Positions 9,201 to 19,100 of a stretch of 41,220 nt of DNA are shown here, in pieces; the first letter of the stretch is position 1, and each line of letters begins with the position of its first letter. The notes beneath the pieces are model-generated. The model had not been told where the DNA came from, did no database searches, and saw nothing but the letters and a program-made list of their open reading frames with translations. The stretch covers positions 1 to 41,220 of the forward strand of contig CYKH01000047.1 of assembly GCA_001460835.1 (NCBI GenBank), given 5' to 3'. The DNA comes from Bodo saltans (Eukaryota; Euglenozoa; Kinetoplastea; Eubodonida; Bodonidae). The position numbers were made by a program, and so were the translations under genes.

Positions 9201-9858
9201 GGAAACCAGCGGAGTTGAGCAGTGGGCGGCGTTTTGTGTGGAGCACAAATGTCTATTTACGCAAGCGCAATGCGGACAGCTGAAGACCGAAATCTTCTGC
9301 TCGTGCGGCGCCTCCGGGTTCGCTCCTCCGGCATACAGTGGGTTTTCGTCCCTTTCGATTCCCGCAAGCACAAAGGACCTTCATAACATCCAACACGCGG
9401 TGGACATGTGGGGCATGGGCGGGGTGCTGATAGGGGACGCACAGCACAAGGTCTGCCCCCATTGCAAGACGACTGGGGAATGGCGTCAACGCCGCAGCAT
9501 TTCACGCTTTCCGGCCACCAAGGTGCTTCTGGTGACCATCAATCGCGAGTATCACGACAAATACGGACGGGCAAGGAAATGGGATGATGGCGTGATGCTG
9601 CCAGCTACTGTCAGGTTTCCTGCTGAAAAGGGCGCGGTGTTTGATGTAGAGCCGCTGGCCACATGCATCCACTCAGGCAGTGGGGTCGAGGGTGGTCACT
9701 ACTACTGCACTGTAGCTGGTAAAGACGGAGGTAGTGTCACTGCCGACGACAGCTGGGTGACATCTAGTAGAACCCCAATCACCAGCACAGTCCACGGATC
9801 CTTTTTTGCTTTTTATTTACTTGACGAACAGCAACTAGGGACTCAGCCGAGAAGATGA
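6286..9858 (+). CDS. Ubiquitin-specific protease (peptidase C19) with internal repeats
   Basis: A deubiquitinating enzyme of 1190 residues. The catalytic domain is C-terminal. The Cys box is GLANIGNSCYFNS with the nucleophile Cys869 (codon 8890-8892). The His box is GGHYYC with His1138 (codon 9697-9699), followed by DDSW with the likely third catalytic residue Asp1155 and the closing FFAFYLL. Two CxxC-type pairs (CSCG and CPHC) could form the zinc knuckle seen in many USPs. The N-terminal two-thirds is largely low-complexity and Ser/Thr/Pro-rich. It contains two similar ~90-residue modules starting near residues 436 and 597 (FGLT.DEV...NSSD...W..L.TKR.WD) that I cannot name. Start: the first ATG in an otherwise open frame is at 6286; codons 6103-6285 lack ATG. 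The gene lies directly before a HECT ligase gene. Specificity cannot be predicted. Confidence 0.9.
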   Translation: MSVFHPGLEATPSGEEHLNHPPRPAPINDRAVEHSATEGSLVEGPSVTPETLTETLPENSTTTMEAPSDAEIPLQCSDQSTFVGNMMGHLECTDDVSESWAINANHVSSPVAPYGSQCSMSDDKITSEEVLSEVRHTVEPSVELEQLVATVISAERANAAPPSPSTRVFYEKLQRSTVLRNYAKHLEDAHVTPEAILENPTNAMDGILQVDGHLPLMVAQAASVSPCFHLFDRIALHAPELYVTMTDNSRAPVLEALVQTQPIIDATFKFGIAFKQSPNVANLVKALNKRRGGYTMLPHLVGTSGAFNVAIEASPQWRSEGALMRAYPECDQKLAEFIATFWCRVDAERGAVSSREANEMQQISEALDKLALPVAASCGEEQHASTSSAWTIEGSTFEPHHIETRHDEPSVSGAIAPLAGKRAPMMQSSAPSAEVTIYMDEFGLTCDEVEQYIHECNSSDVETIWNLLNTKRRWDAQVARIQETLRSGAPEVDVIVRALVNSNGVVNRATLELMQSATAARNSGPSSPPLMDSTSSSSLPSTSSGSPTDAALAPCGASLGTLQSTPAPPQPANSAPTEQSDSQGAPASVVFSSWELTLYMKEFGLTLDEVRQFIGECNSSDKRSVWSFLRTKRHWDVQIEEIQQFLGSITPEVDVIVHALENNNGMVNVATYELLQSMPAATSSGTSCPPVMDASRSLPSPSGAASINYECPGAALASSSASPLPSGTVTQQHEKCFIESTLHKGYHNVSYGGSQGSRSLLVVNHLTSTERDLTSRANDVNMAGVHSASCDQTRLRPMESIDASLGEGESGYRSTIRGDTTFDMMQLGNEATREVASAPRAVTDVSRHRVDVARNVCPTRGLANIGNSCYFNSPLQLLFCVYGSTFMHLPPNALGRLVRHVRGEGEGIAKSDLSNLLSGLLRAVQNLSPEAREKFAAYRQSDSSSAAIHILMLIEVESLRLPLPYRFTSVPLETSGVEQWAAFCVEHKCLFTQAQCGQLKTEIFCSCGASGFAPPAYSGFSSLSIPASTKDLHNIQHAVDMWGMGGVLIGDAQHKVCPHCKTTGEWRQRRSISRFPATKVLLVTINREYHDKYGRARKWDDGVMLPATVRFPAEKGAVFDVEPLATCIHSGSGVEGGHYYCTVAGKDGGSVTADDSWVTSSRTPITSTVHGSFFAFYLLDEQQLGTQPRR
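7588..8395 (+). repeat. Tandem duplicated protein module inside the USP gene
   Basis: Two copies of an approximately 90-100-residue unit, beginning near 7591 and 8074 (483 bases apart). Shared landmarks in order are YM.EFGLT, DEV, ECNSSD, L.TKR.WD, PEVDVIV.AL, N.G.VN.AT, E.LQS and a Ser/Pro-rich tail. The copies differ at many positions, so the duplication is old and constrained rather than a recent tandem repeat. The unit looks helical and could be a binding module. Confidence 0.75.
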
Positions 9859-10085
9859 CGCCCACGCGCAATCGAATGTGACAGATTAGGAAACAAATAA
9901 ACGTGCCCTTCGCAATTCACATGTCTTGAACGATACGGTCATTTAAACTAGGAAACGAAGTTTTGCATCAATATCTTCCGTGACCCAAGTATGCAAACAT
10001 CTTTTCGGTGCGCAGCTTCCATCTGCAGTTTCCCATCACCAATTATTGTGTCCCGTTTGTTTTCAGTGTGCTGCAAAAATGAGTG

Positions 10086-10098
10086 CTTATTTTTTTAG
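10086..10098 (+). promoter_or_regulatory. Candidate trans-splice acceptor for the HECT gene
   Basis: A run of T residues ending in AG at 10097-10098, 30 bases before the ATG at 10129. It fits the polypyrimidine-AG pattern used for spliced-leader addition in kinetoplastids. Position and composition support it; use was not tested. Confidence 0.45.
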
Positions 10099-10128
10099 TT
10101 GTGGAGAGAGGAAGATCACTTTATCAAA

Positions 10129-13100
10129 ATGCTTGGACATTTATTGCTGGAGAACCATCGGCAAGGACTCGAGCAAATTCAAGGCTTGAGTGCCGTGGTG
10201 GATGTGGAAACACTTTCAAGCGAAGCCGTGGCACGAACTCTCGATGATGTTGCAATTTTGAAATTCGTTGAGAAGGTCGACGGATCCAAGGAATCCATCC
10301 CCCTGTTGCCTTCAACGGAGCAACCATCGAATGAACGCCTCGCAAGCGTGACAACCGCCGTATTGTCAAAGTGTTTTGTGAATCAAACGGGCTGGTTTTC
10401 AGTGGAAGAGATTCAAGCTCAACCATTGGAATTGGACCTTCAATGTGTCGACGTCGATGCGATCATAGCGTGTGGGTTGAGAAGCATTGTTGATTTTGTG
10501 CCGAGTGTCATGGAGAGTGTAAAGCTCGACCGGTGTTCCACAAAAAGTGCTTGTGAAGTTCTGTCCCGCTGTGTTGCTGAAAGCCGCGAAGGTGAAGGAA
10601 GCAATGACTTTGCATCTGCGTGCAGTGAAAATGAGCAAGAGTCCACGATTGCACTTTGGAAGATTTTCCGGAGCCTTGCGCATGGTGGCAGTCACTCAGC
10701 GATGTCGTTGCTCGACTTAGCGAAGCATTTGCTTCGTCGACATCAAAGCGATGAGCAATCTGTAGACAGGCCAAATCGCACAATCGAAGTACGCCGCGAA
10801 ACAGTATTGAGAGTGAAATTTCCAAGTGACGAAGAAAATCGCTCGGCACTGTGGAGAATTGTTCTTGCAACTCCGCAATGTGTGAAGTGCACAACTCTGC
10901 TGACGCTTGAAACCCTTGAAGGTGACGTTGCTGTGGTCGACACAACAGAGGGACAACCACTCGCAAACATACTGAACGTGGCGAACCCCACCTGTACTTT
11001 TCGTGGCGAGGCTGTCATCAGCGGTGTTGGCTGTCACTCATTGAAACTGAACACTGTGACAACACTCGAGGGAGACTCCTTAAGCTGGCTTGACCATCAA
11101 AGAGAAGCCGCCAAGATCTGCATGAGGCAGATTGCAGCGCAACTGATTCGATCAGCGTATGGGCAACCAATGACGTCGCTGTGCCCATTTTTTGAAGGAT
11201 GCAGCGCACCGTCGACATTGGAGGTCGAACTGCCCTCGTGGCTTCAGCTTCGTTCCGATGATTGGCAAAGGCGCATATTCCCAGCAGTTCATTCTGCTTT
11301 ACGCACATGTGCTAGTGAAGAAAGTGTGGCGTCCTACTTGAAAAGGCGATGGCGTCTTGACTGGGTTAGCATGTTTCAAGGCGATGGAAACGAACAACTG
11401 CGGGTGGAGCTTTTTGCACTTTGCGAAGAGGTGCGAAAACGCTGCGGTAGTTCGGTAGGTTCCAGTGACCCTGCAGTGGCATCGAAGACGCTGCAGAGGT
11501 GGGTGCGCGATAGAGTCACTCCATCACAACTTGGGGATGCAATTGCTCAGTCCGAGGAAAACTTCACTGTGATGGACACAGTTCTCTCAATTTGCGAGAC
11601 TGACATGGAGACCAGCGAGATTGTTTTGAAGTGTTGGACGAATGCAGTGTCGTTGTCCGAAATGTGGAGCATTGTTGAAGGAAATTCGAAGCTGAAGACA
11701 ACTCACTTACGTGAACGTTTCTTCTCTTTGTTCACGCAATGCAGTTGTGAGTTGCGCCAGGAGATACTGGGGCAGCACACGATAGACCCATCATTCCTCG
11801 AAGCTATTCTGCGACAAGGGCCTGTTTCCATTGCTTCAGGTTTTGAGAAAGCGTTCAATACCTTTTTCACGACAGTCGCGGGCGTCCGAATCATTCAAGC
11901 AAGCGCTGGAATTTCGGAGATTGAGCGCACCTCGGGCACTGTGTGCCTTAAGGCGATTCATTCAATACCCGTTGACGAGCCAACAACATCGTATTTTGAG
12001 ATGACACTGGGTGCAAGAAATATCAAACGCTCACTCATTGGATTTTGTTGTCCGCAAGATTCGATCGAAGCTGGTGGCATTGTGCGTGCAGAGGTGCTGA
12101 AGCGTTCATGGTTTCTAGATTCGAGTGCGAAAGCGCCGCACTTTATCGCATTCGGAAGTGGAGATATTGTTGGCGTGGGTGTGAAGTTTGAACGCTCTCC
12201 ACAAGGAATGGCTCGTTTTATTTGGGCAACATTGAACGGCACTATTGTGTTCTCTTCGCCGCTCGAGCTGCCCCAACTTCGAGATGGGTCATCGTCGGTC
12301 ACATCCATTGTACCTTTTGTCTCGTGGGATGCTACTGACCGAAGCAATGTTTCTGTGAATTTTGGTGATCCAGCGTTTTCAAAATCATCACGAAACACAT
12401 CACGAAACCTGCTTGCACTAGCGGCACAAGATCCTCGGTTGCATGCGGCTGTCCTTGACGCAATGGACAAAGACAACTTGTGCGCAAAGTCAGTTACTGA
12501 ACTTGCTCGTTCCAAAGAATTGACAGGCGCTAATGCTTCACGCCTGTTTCAAATGATTGTTGAAGCACCGCGCAACTCGGCAACATTAGTTCACGCAGCA
12601 GCCACACTCCTGGAACGCGGTTGCGCGATGGAGAATGCATCGGTGGTAAATTCGGTGCTCAGCGCACGCAACGAGCCTCTGATCGAGAGCGTTACATTTT
12701 GCCCTCACTGGGTGAACTCGTCGGAGGAATCCTCTCAAATTATTGGACCAACAGTAACAGTGAATGAGCAGCAATTTCTTGCCCATGCTGTGGGAACAGC
12801 TATCCCATCCCGAGGGAAATGCACATTCTCAGTGTTTATCGGATATCAAGGAACTGAGCAGAAGCAGGTGCAAAATTTTGGTCAGTTTTACCTTGGAGTG
12901 ACAGCGCTCTCGGCGGTTCAACTATCGACTTCGTCGTGGAGCGAGAGTGCTATCCCCTCAGTGTGGGGTGTTCACAGTATTGCTTCTGCGCAGCTCCGTC
13001 ATTGTAATGACAGCGCGTTTGCTGGGGACAACTACACTTTCAGCGCCAACAGCGTCGTGACGATCGAGGTAGACCGAGAGGGTGGAACGATGTCGCTGAG

Positions 13101-16100
13101 ACGCAGCGGGAAATTATTTTCGCATGTCTTTGTTGGCATTCCGCAAGACGTGGAGCTCTTCCCATTTGTACAACTAGTCGACGAGAAGACGAGTGCAACG
13201 CTTCTACCCGGCGTCTGCAGCGCAACAATATCGGCCGAGGATGCGTTGGAAAGTGCGCAAGTGAGAATCTACCGCGCACTGCTTTGCAGCAACGAAACGG
13301 AGAAGATTGTCGCAAAATTTCTTGAAGAGTGCTTTCTTGGTCGCCGTCCACTTTCGACCGCATTACGAATCATTGGTGCAGAGCCGTGGGAGGTCAACGT
13401 TAGCGCCGTAGAGATGCCTCATTGTACAAAACAGACAGGGGTGCTCATTGACGTTGACCCACTCACGAAGCAGGCGTGCCTTTCCATCAACGGTGTGGAG
13501 AAGTGGTTTCCTTTGCAGCACGTGAACAAGGTCTTTGTTGGCGAAGCAGCTCGAGAGCCGCCGCACCCTTTGCAAGATGACGAAGGTGATGATGCTGTCA
13601 TGAGAGTGTCAACTCAGAACTTTAACTCCAGTGCATTGAGCTTCGTCGCCAAGTCTGCCCTCGCTGGCATTGAGAAATGGAACTTCCAGCACTTGCGATT
13701 GTCGCAGCTGATCGGAGAAGAAATGCGATGCCGACAACTAATCGAGGTGGAAGCCTCAAACGCATCCTCGACGATGGAAAGCGTTACTTCAATCTCATCG
13801 TTTAAAAGCCTTCTCGCAACGAACCGAGGCTTGATGAGTGCAGTGCTTCAAAACGCAGGTATCCCATCAACTCACACATTTAACCCCACGATGATGTCTC
13901 CACAACTTCGTCTCCCGAAGCACTACCGTGGTAAGCTTGTCATCTCTCCAGCTGCTGCGTCCAAAGACTCTGCGTCATGTTTTACTGCAATTGCGAATGA
14001 AGCCATCAACGCGAATGGAATCTCTAACGTGAGAGTACGAGTGGAGTTTGATTGGATGGGATTGCTTGCGTTGGGGACATACCCAATGAGCGATGGGCTC
14101 TATGTTGGGCTGTGTTCTGAACAGTTCTCTCACGGGTATCCGGTTGACTTCGCTCGGCTGTCACCCGCACAGGCATGGGCTGTGACTTCATTTGATTCCA
14201 AAGAGTGGCACCTGCCGAATAGTTGCAGATTGCCAACCTCCGCTAATCAAATATTCAGCGGCGATGTGCTGAGGCTCCAAGTAAATCGCGAGAAGGGCAC
14301 TTTGGAGGTTTTCAGAACTCCAAAGGGGAAGAGCGAGGCTTCGTTGGGAATTCTTTTCCGTGATCTTCCGAAGGGTGAGAATCTATTCCCTTTTGTGCGC
14401 ATCTCTTCTGCGCGAACAGCAGTTCTCTTTTTGCCTGAGGCAGCAGTACTTCCTCGACCGATTGCAAGCCAAAGCAGATTTGCCGTGTCGCTCAAGTCGA
14501 AAACTCATTCATGTGATGGGTGCTTGAATCAGCTCGTGCACTCGTCTATTGAGGCACCGAACTGGTATCGATGCAACGAGTGCTTGGACTTCGATTTGTG
14601 CACGGCGTGTTTTCAAGGACATTTTCACTGCGGTCACACGTTTACGCACATGCGGTTGAGCTCCTTCATTCCCTCTGCGTTGTTGGATGCTCGCCATCTT
14701 ACGAGTGGTGCTGAGGTTGAGATCTGCGCCGCTCCACTATTTCCCATTCGCGTAGAGAACGCGACGTTTGACAATCGATCAGTGCGTGTCACAGTCAACC
14801 CCGATCGTAGTGCGTTCAAAACTTCTGGAGGTGTGTGGGGCGTCATTCGAAAAGCAACGAGCCCCGTTGAAATTGCAGCAGTCTTCACGTCAAGCACAGG
14901 CAGTCGTGACCACCGTGTCATTGCTGGATTGGCGCCATTGTCGCTTGTGGAAAACATCACACTGGACGAGCTTGTTGCTCTGGTGACGTCGCCACAGCGG
15001 CCACGCAACATCGCGCTGTTCTCATCGGATTCCGTGTGGGTGGAGCACACAGGGAGTCTGATTGAGGTCCTCGTTAGAGGACAGTGCTCCACGTGGCAGG
15101 TTGGAGATTTAGTTGCGTTCCAAGTCGCAAAGGACCTGACGTCCATTGAAGTGGTGAAAAATGGAATTGCATGCCGCAAGTTCTCTGAGAGTAAGTTGTG
15201 GAAGCAGGACGATGCGCTTGCATTTTTCATGATCACTGATGGAAGTTCGAAGGTGGACTTGGAAGTGACAACACAACAAACACCAATTATGACAGGCAAG
15301 ATCGGAGAGCTGGACAGCACACGCAACACGTTCCGAATCACAAACGGCGTGGCAAACCGATGGTGTCATCGTTCGCAACTCACGCTGCCTCTCGAGCCTA
15401 TCAAGCAGCACAGCTTGCTTCGTGACGGCCTTCAAGTGTACCTTCCGCAAAAATCATCAAACCAATTTCTTCCGTGCGTTGTGGTCTCCAGTGGTGATGT
15501 AGACGACCCTATCCGCGTGCACAACGGAAGTGAGGCGTTCGTGACATCATTGGACTCCATTTTTGTTCCCAAGTTTGTGAATCTAGCTCGGGATCCCGAC
15601 GATGAGCACATGTACCCTGATGCCAAACGCCGCCTCAGACGATACTACGCACAATACGCGCCGTCAAAATCTGAAGACGACATGGACAAAGCAATTGAGC
15701 TTTACACGAAGCGCTCTTCATTGAAAAAGATGTGGGAGGATCTTGAGAAAAAGTATGGCCCGGAACCTCCGTTGCAAATCGTGCTGCCACCCGCCCAATT
15801 GGTGAGTGAATGCGGAATTGCTGTAAAGGATGTCCTTCCGTTGATTCACCTTTTACACCTCTTGCTCCGTTTCTCGGAATCTGAGGTCCTTCGAGCGGCG
15901 CTTGACTCACAGGATATCGTGCCATTGGCTCCGTTGCTCGATTTCTTGTCGAGCCAGCAGCTCCCAGCAGGCGACGACAATGTTGCGAAATGGCTGCACC
16001 ACATCCGTGTGCGTGAGGGGGATACCTCCCGTGTGACATTTGATGACATCGCCCCTGGTGATGACAGCCATGAGCTTGCTTCTGTCGCTGTGCCACCACC

Positions 16101-19100
16101 TCTCAGCGCAGTCAACGCCGGCGTTGCCTTAGAGGGCGTGTATTCGGGAAATTGGGAGTCTCAGAGTCTCGGATTGTCGTTCGGTGTTGTAGTTGACAAC
16201 AACCGTGCAACCATCGAATTCAAGCGAGCCGGTCAGGTGCGAGCGGGTGCGTATCGTGTAGAGTTCCCCATCTCATCGAGTGCATGGAATCAATCGTCGC
16301 AGCAATTGAGGCTTGGGTTGGGTGCGCCTGATGACACTGACGCGTACGCCATCTTTACGCTCATGTGTGGAGACCGCTTTTCCAAGAAGTGTACCGTACC
16401 ACTGGTGCTCCAACAGGAGGAACACGCGATGTTTGAGGGCACGTGGAATCCGCGCCGACAGCTGTTTGAGGGGGAGTGGAGGTTGACGTCTGGGCATCGA
16501 GGCCACGGTGAGCTTTCACCACAAACTAGTTCGGTTAAGTCCGCGTGGAACCTCCCAGCACCAATCACTGTGAGAGACCTAACCGCATCGCCGTTGGTTG
16601 CTGCTACAAAATCATCGGACGTAAGTGCTATTTTCGGCAAGACAGTGGCGTTCCTGGCTATGCGCCTCAGGCTGGAGTGGGTGGAGGCTTGCCTCTCAAA
16701 CCAATCCCCTTCGCGGCTACTGAGGGAGCTAGCACACTCGCTGCCCTCAGCGGGAATTAAGAAGATCATTCACACAGTCACTCAGTTACCACAACCTGCA
16801 CAGCTAGCGCTATTTCACCGTGCACTGTGGTTGTCAGCTCAGGCGGGTGTGGATTTCCACGAGAGGGTTACCGCTGCTAGAATCGTGACGCATCTTGCGC
16901 CAAGTTACCCGGATCACTACTGGAGTGCTGTCCATGCGCTGGTATCCTCCGTCTTGCTCCAGTGGAATTCACTCGACCTGCTTGACACTCTAGGGCAACT
17001 CACAAAGCTGGTTCCCACGGATCAACGCCAAAATCTTGCCACGGCAGTCGCACCCCTCTACCACCACCTCGCCTCCGTCATCGCTGGACCTTTTGCAGAC
17101 GCAACCTATCTCTCCCTTGCGATGGAGATTTTCCGCCCGGTGGTCGACAGCATGAATCTTGACGCGTTCCCAGTGAAAGGCCTGGAACTGCTAGCAGACG
17201 TTGCTGAATCGATGCAACAAGGCCGGCCTCTTCCATTGTGTCTAGAGACGTGGACTGAGTCGTCGGAGCTTCCCCTCAAGTGGTCTCCGTGTGGGGAGTC
17301 CTCGGTCTTGCGGGGACAGTTGCTGGTGGTGGGCACGGTGTGGTCACCGCTGCCTCCGACGACATCGGAAGCGACCTATTTTGAGGCAACGTGCAGCGAA
17401 AACCACGTTTCCATCGGATGCTGTTCGGCAAGTGACATCGCCAGCGCTGCCACCGACGACAAGAACAAGAAATATGGCCCGCAGCTTGGATTCGCTGCCA
17501 CTAGCATCAGCTTTGACGGCACGTGTGTGTACGTCAACAGCAAGGCTACTCGATGCGGATACGCCATGATACATGGAAACGAAACGCTTGGGGCATTGGT
17601 GCACGTGGCTGAGGGGTGGATACAGTTCAGTGTCAACGGCGAGGTTGCTGGTCGCTTTCCCCTTCCTTGCAACGCAGACCACCGTGCAGTGGTTCGATGC
17701 ACCACGACCCCCAATGAAGGGTGCTCACTGCGGTCAACGCCGGAACGACTTTTATCGTTACCAACTGGTGCGAAGCCACTTCACGGCCGCCTTGAGGATT
17801 GTTCCAATGCCTACAGTGCCGCAAGCCGATCAACCATCACAGACCATGCATCGCTGCAGCAATGGGCAGATCTTGTCAACGATCCTCAGCAACGAGCTCT
17901 CTCCGAATGTTTCCAGCGCACACTTCCGTTCGTTGACTTGTCTATCTCAGCTGAGCGAGGGGGCCTCATGCAGCACTTCTCCACACTCAAGAGGATGATC
18001 CTGCCATCGTTGCGGAAGGAGCTCGCCTTCATTCCCCCGCTTGAGACGGTGGAGCGGCGGTCGTTGCCTCAAGTAGCAGTCAAATGGTTTGAGCTGTTCT
18101 CGCACCATGATCGCGAGACTGAGGAGGCACTTAGTCGCACTGTCCTATCCCAACTCCTTCGGCAGCTAGGGAACTCAGCCGCTGCGATGCAGAAAGACCC
18201 CATGTTCGTGACTGCTCTCATGATGAGTGAGTCGAAACACACGCCAATTGATGCCGGTGGCCCGTACAGCCAGGTTTGGTCATTGGTGGCTGAGGAGTTG
18301 ATGACGGACGGCAGTGATGCCACAACAACAACAGCGACGAAGGATGATGGGTTAAGTGAGAACAGCACAACTACTGACGACGTTGGCGCTCCAGCGGCTG
18401 GCCCGAAGCAGAAGTTTCACCGCAACCCCTTATTTACGTTTGGCGCGAGTGCCAAAGGAAAAGTGCTTGTTCCTGAGCGTCGCTGCAGTTCACCGCAGCA
18501 TCTCCAACTGTTCACATTCTTCGGTGCTATCATGGGGTACTTGCTGCGATCGAAACGTTGCCTCGCTGTGGAGCTCAGTCCTATTGTATGGAAGCACTTG
18601 ACCGAGGAGCCCCTCACCGCCACTGATTTCATTGATGGAGTGGACGCGAGCCTGCAAACGTCGCTGCAGGACGATGACTTCTTGGAGTCGTCAGACGCCG
18701 AGGTGGTGTTCCCAGGGCTGGATGCACGATATCATGAAATGGTGTCCCTTAACCCTACCACCACGAGACGTGCTGCCGCAGAGTGGGCACTCTCTCACTC
18801 ACTGGACAAGCAACTTCACGCCATTCGAGAGGGGTTTTGGTCCACTCTTCCTCGAAGCACCTCACGTCTTCTCCTTCCCAGCGAACTTGCGCTCAAGGTG
18901 TGCGGCGAGCCGTTCCCATCATGGGAGCAGCTGCAACTTAGTATTACGCTCACAATGCCTGAAGCTCACCAGGATATGTTCTGGGCAGCGATGAAGCAAT
19001 TATCTCCTGCGGAGTGGAGCGGGTTCTTTTACTTCGCCTCTGCACAGCGGCGCTTTCCGTTGTCGCGGAAGATTTCTGTGACGCCAACACAGCAATCAGA

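Noticed and set aside
14634-15341. 235-codon ORF on the minus strand
   Set aside because: It lies wholly inside the HECT ligase gene, has no recognisable motif and is the expected antisense shadow of a long coding frame.
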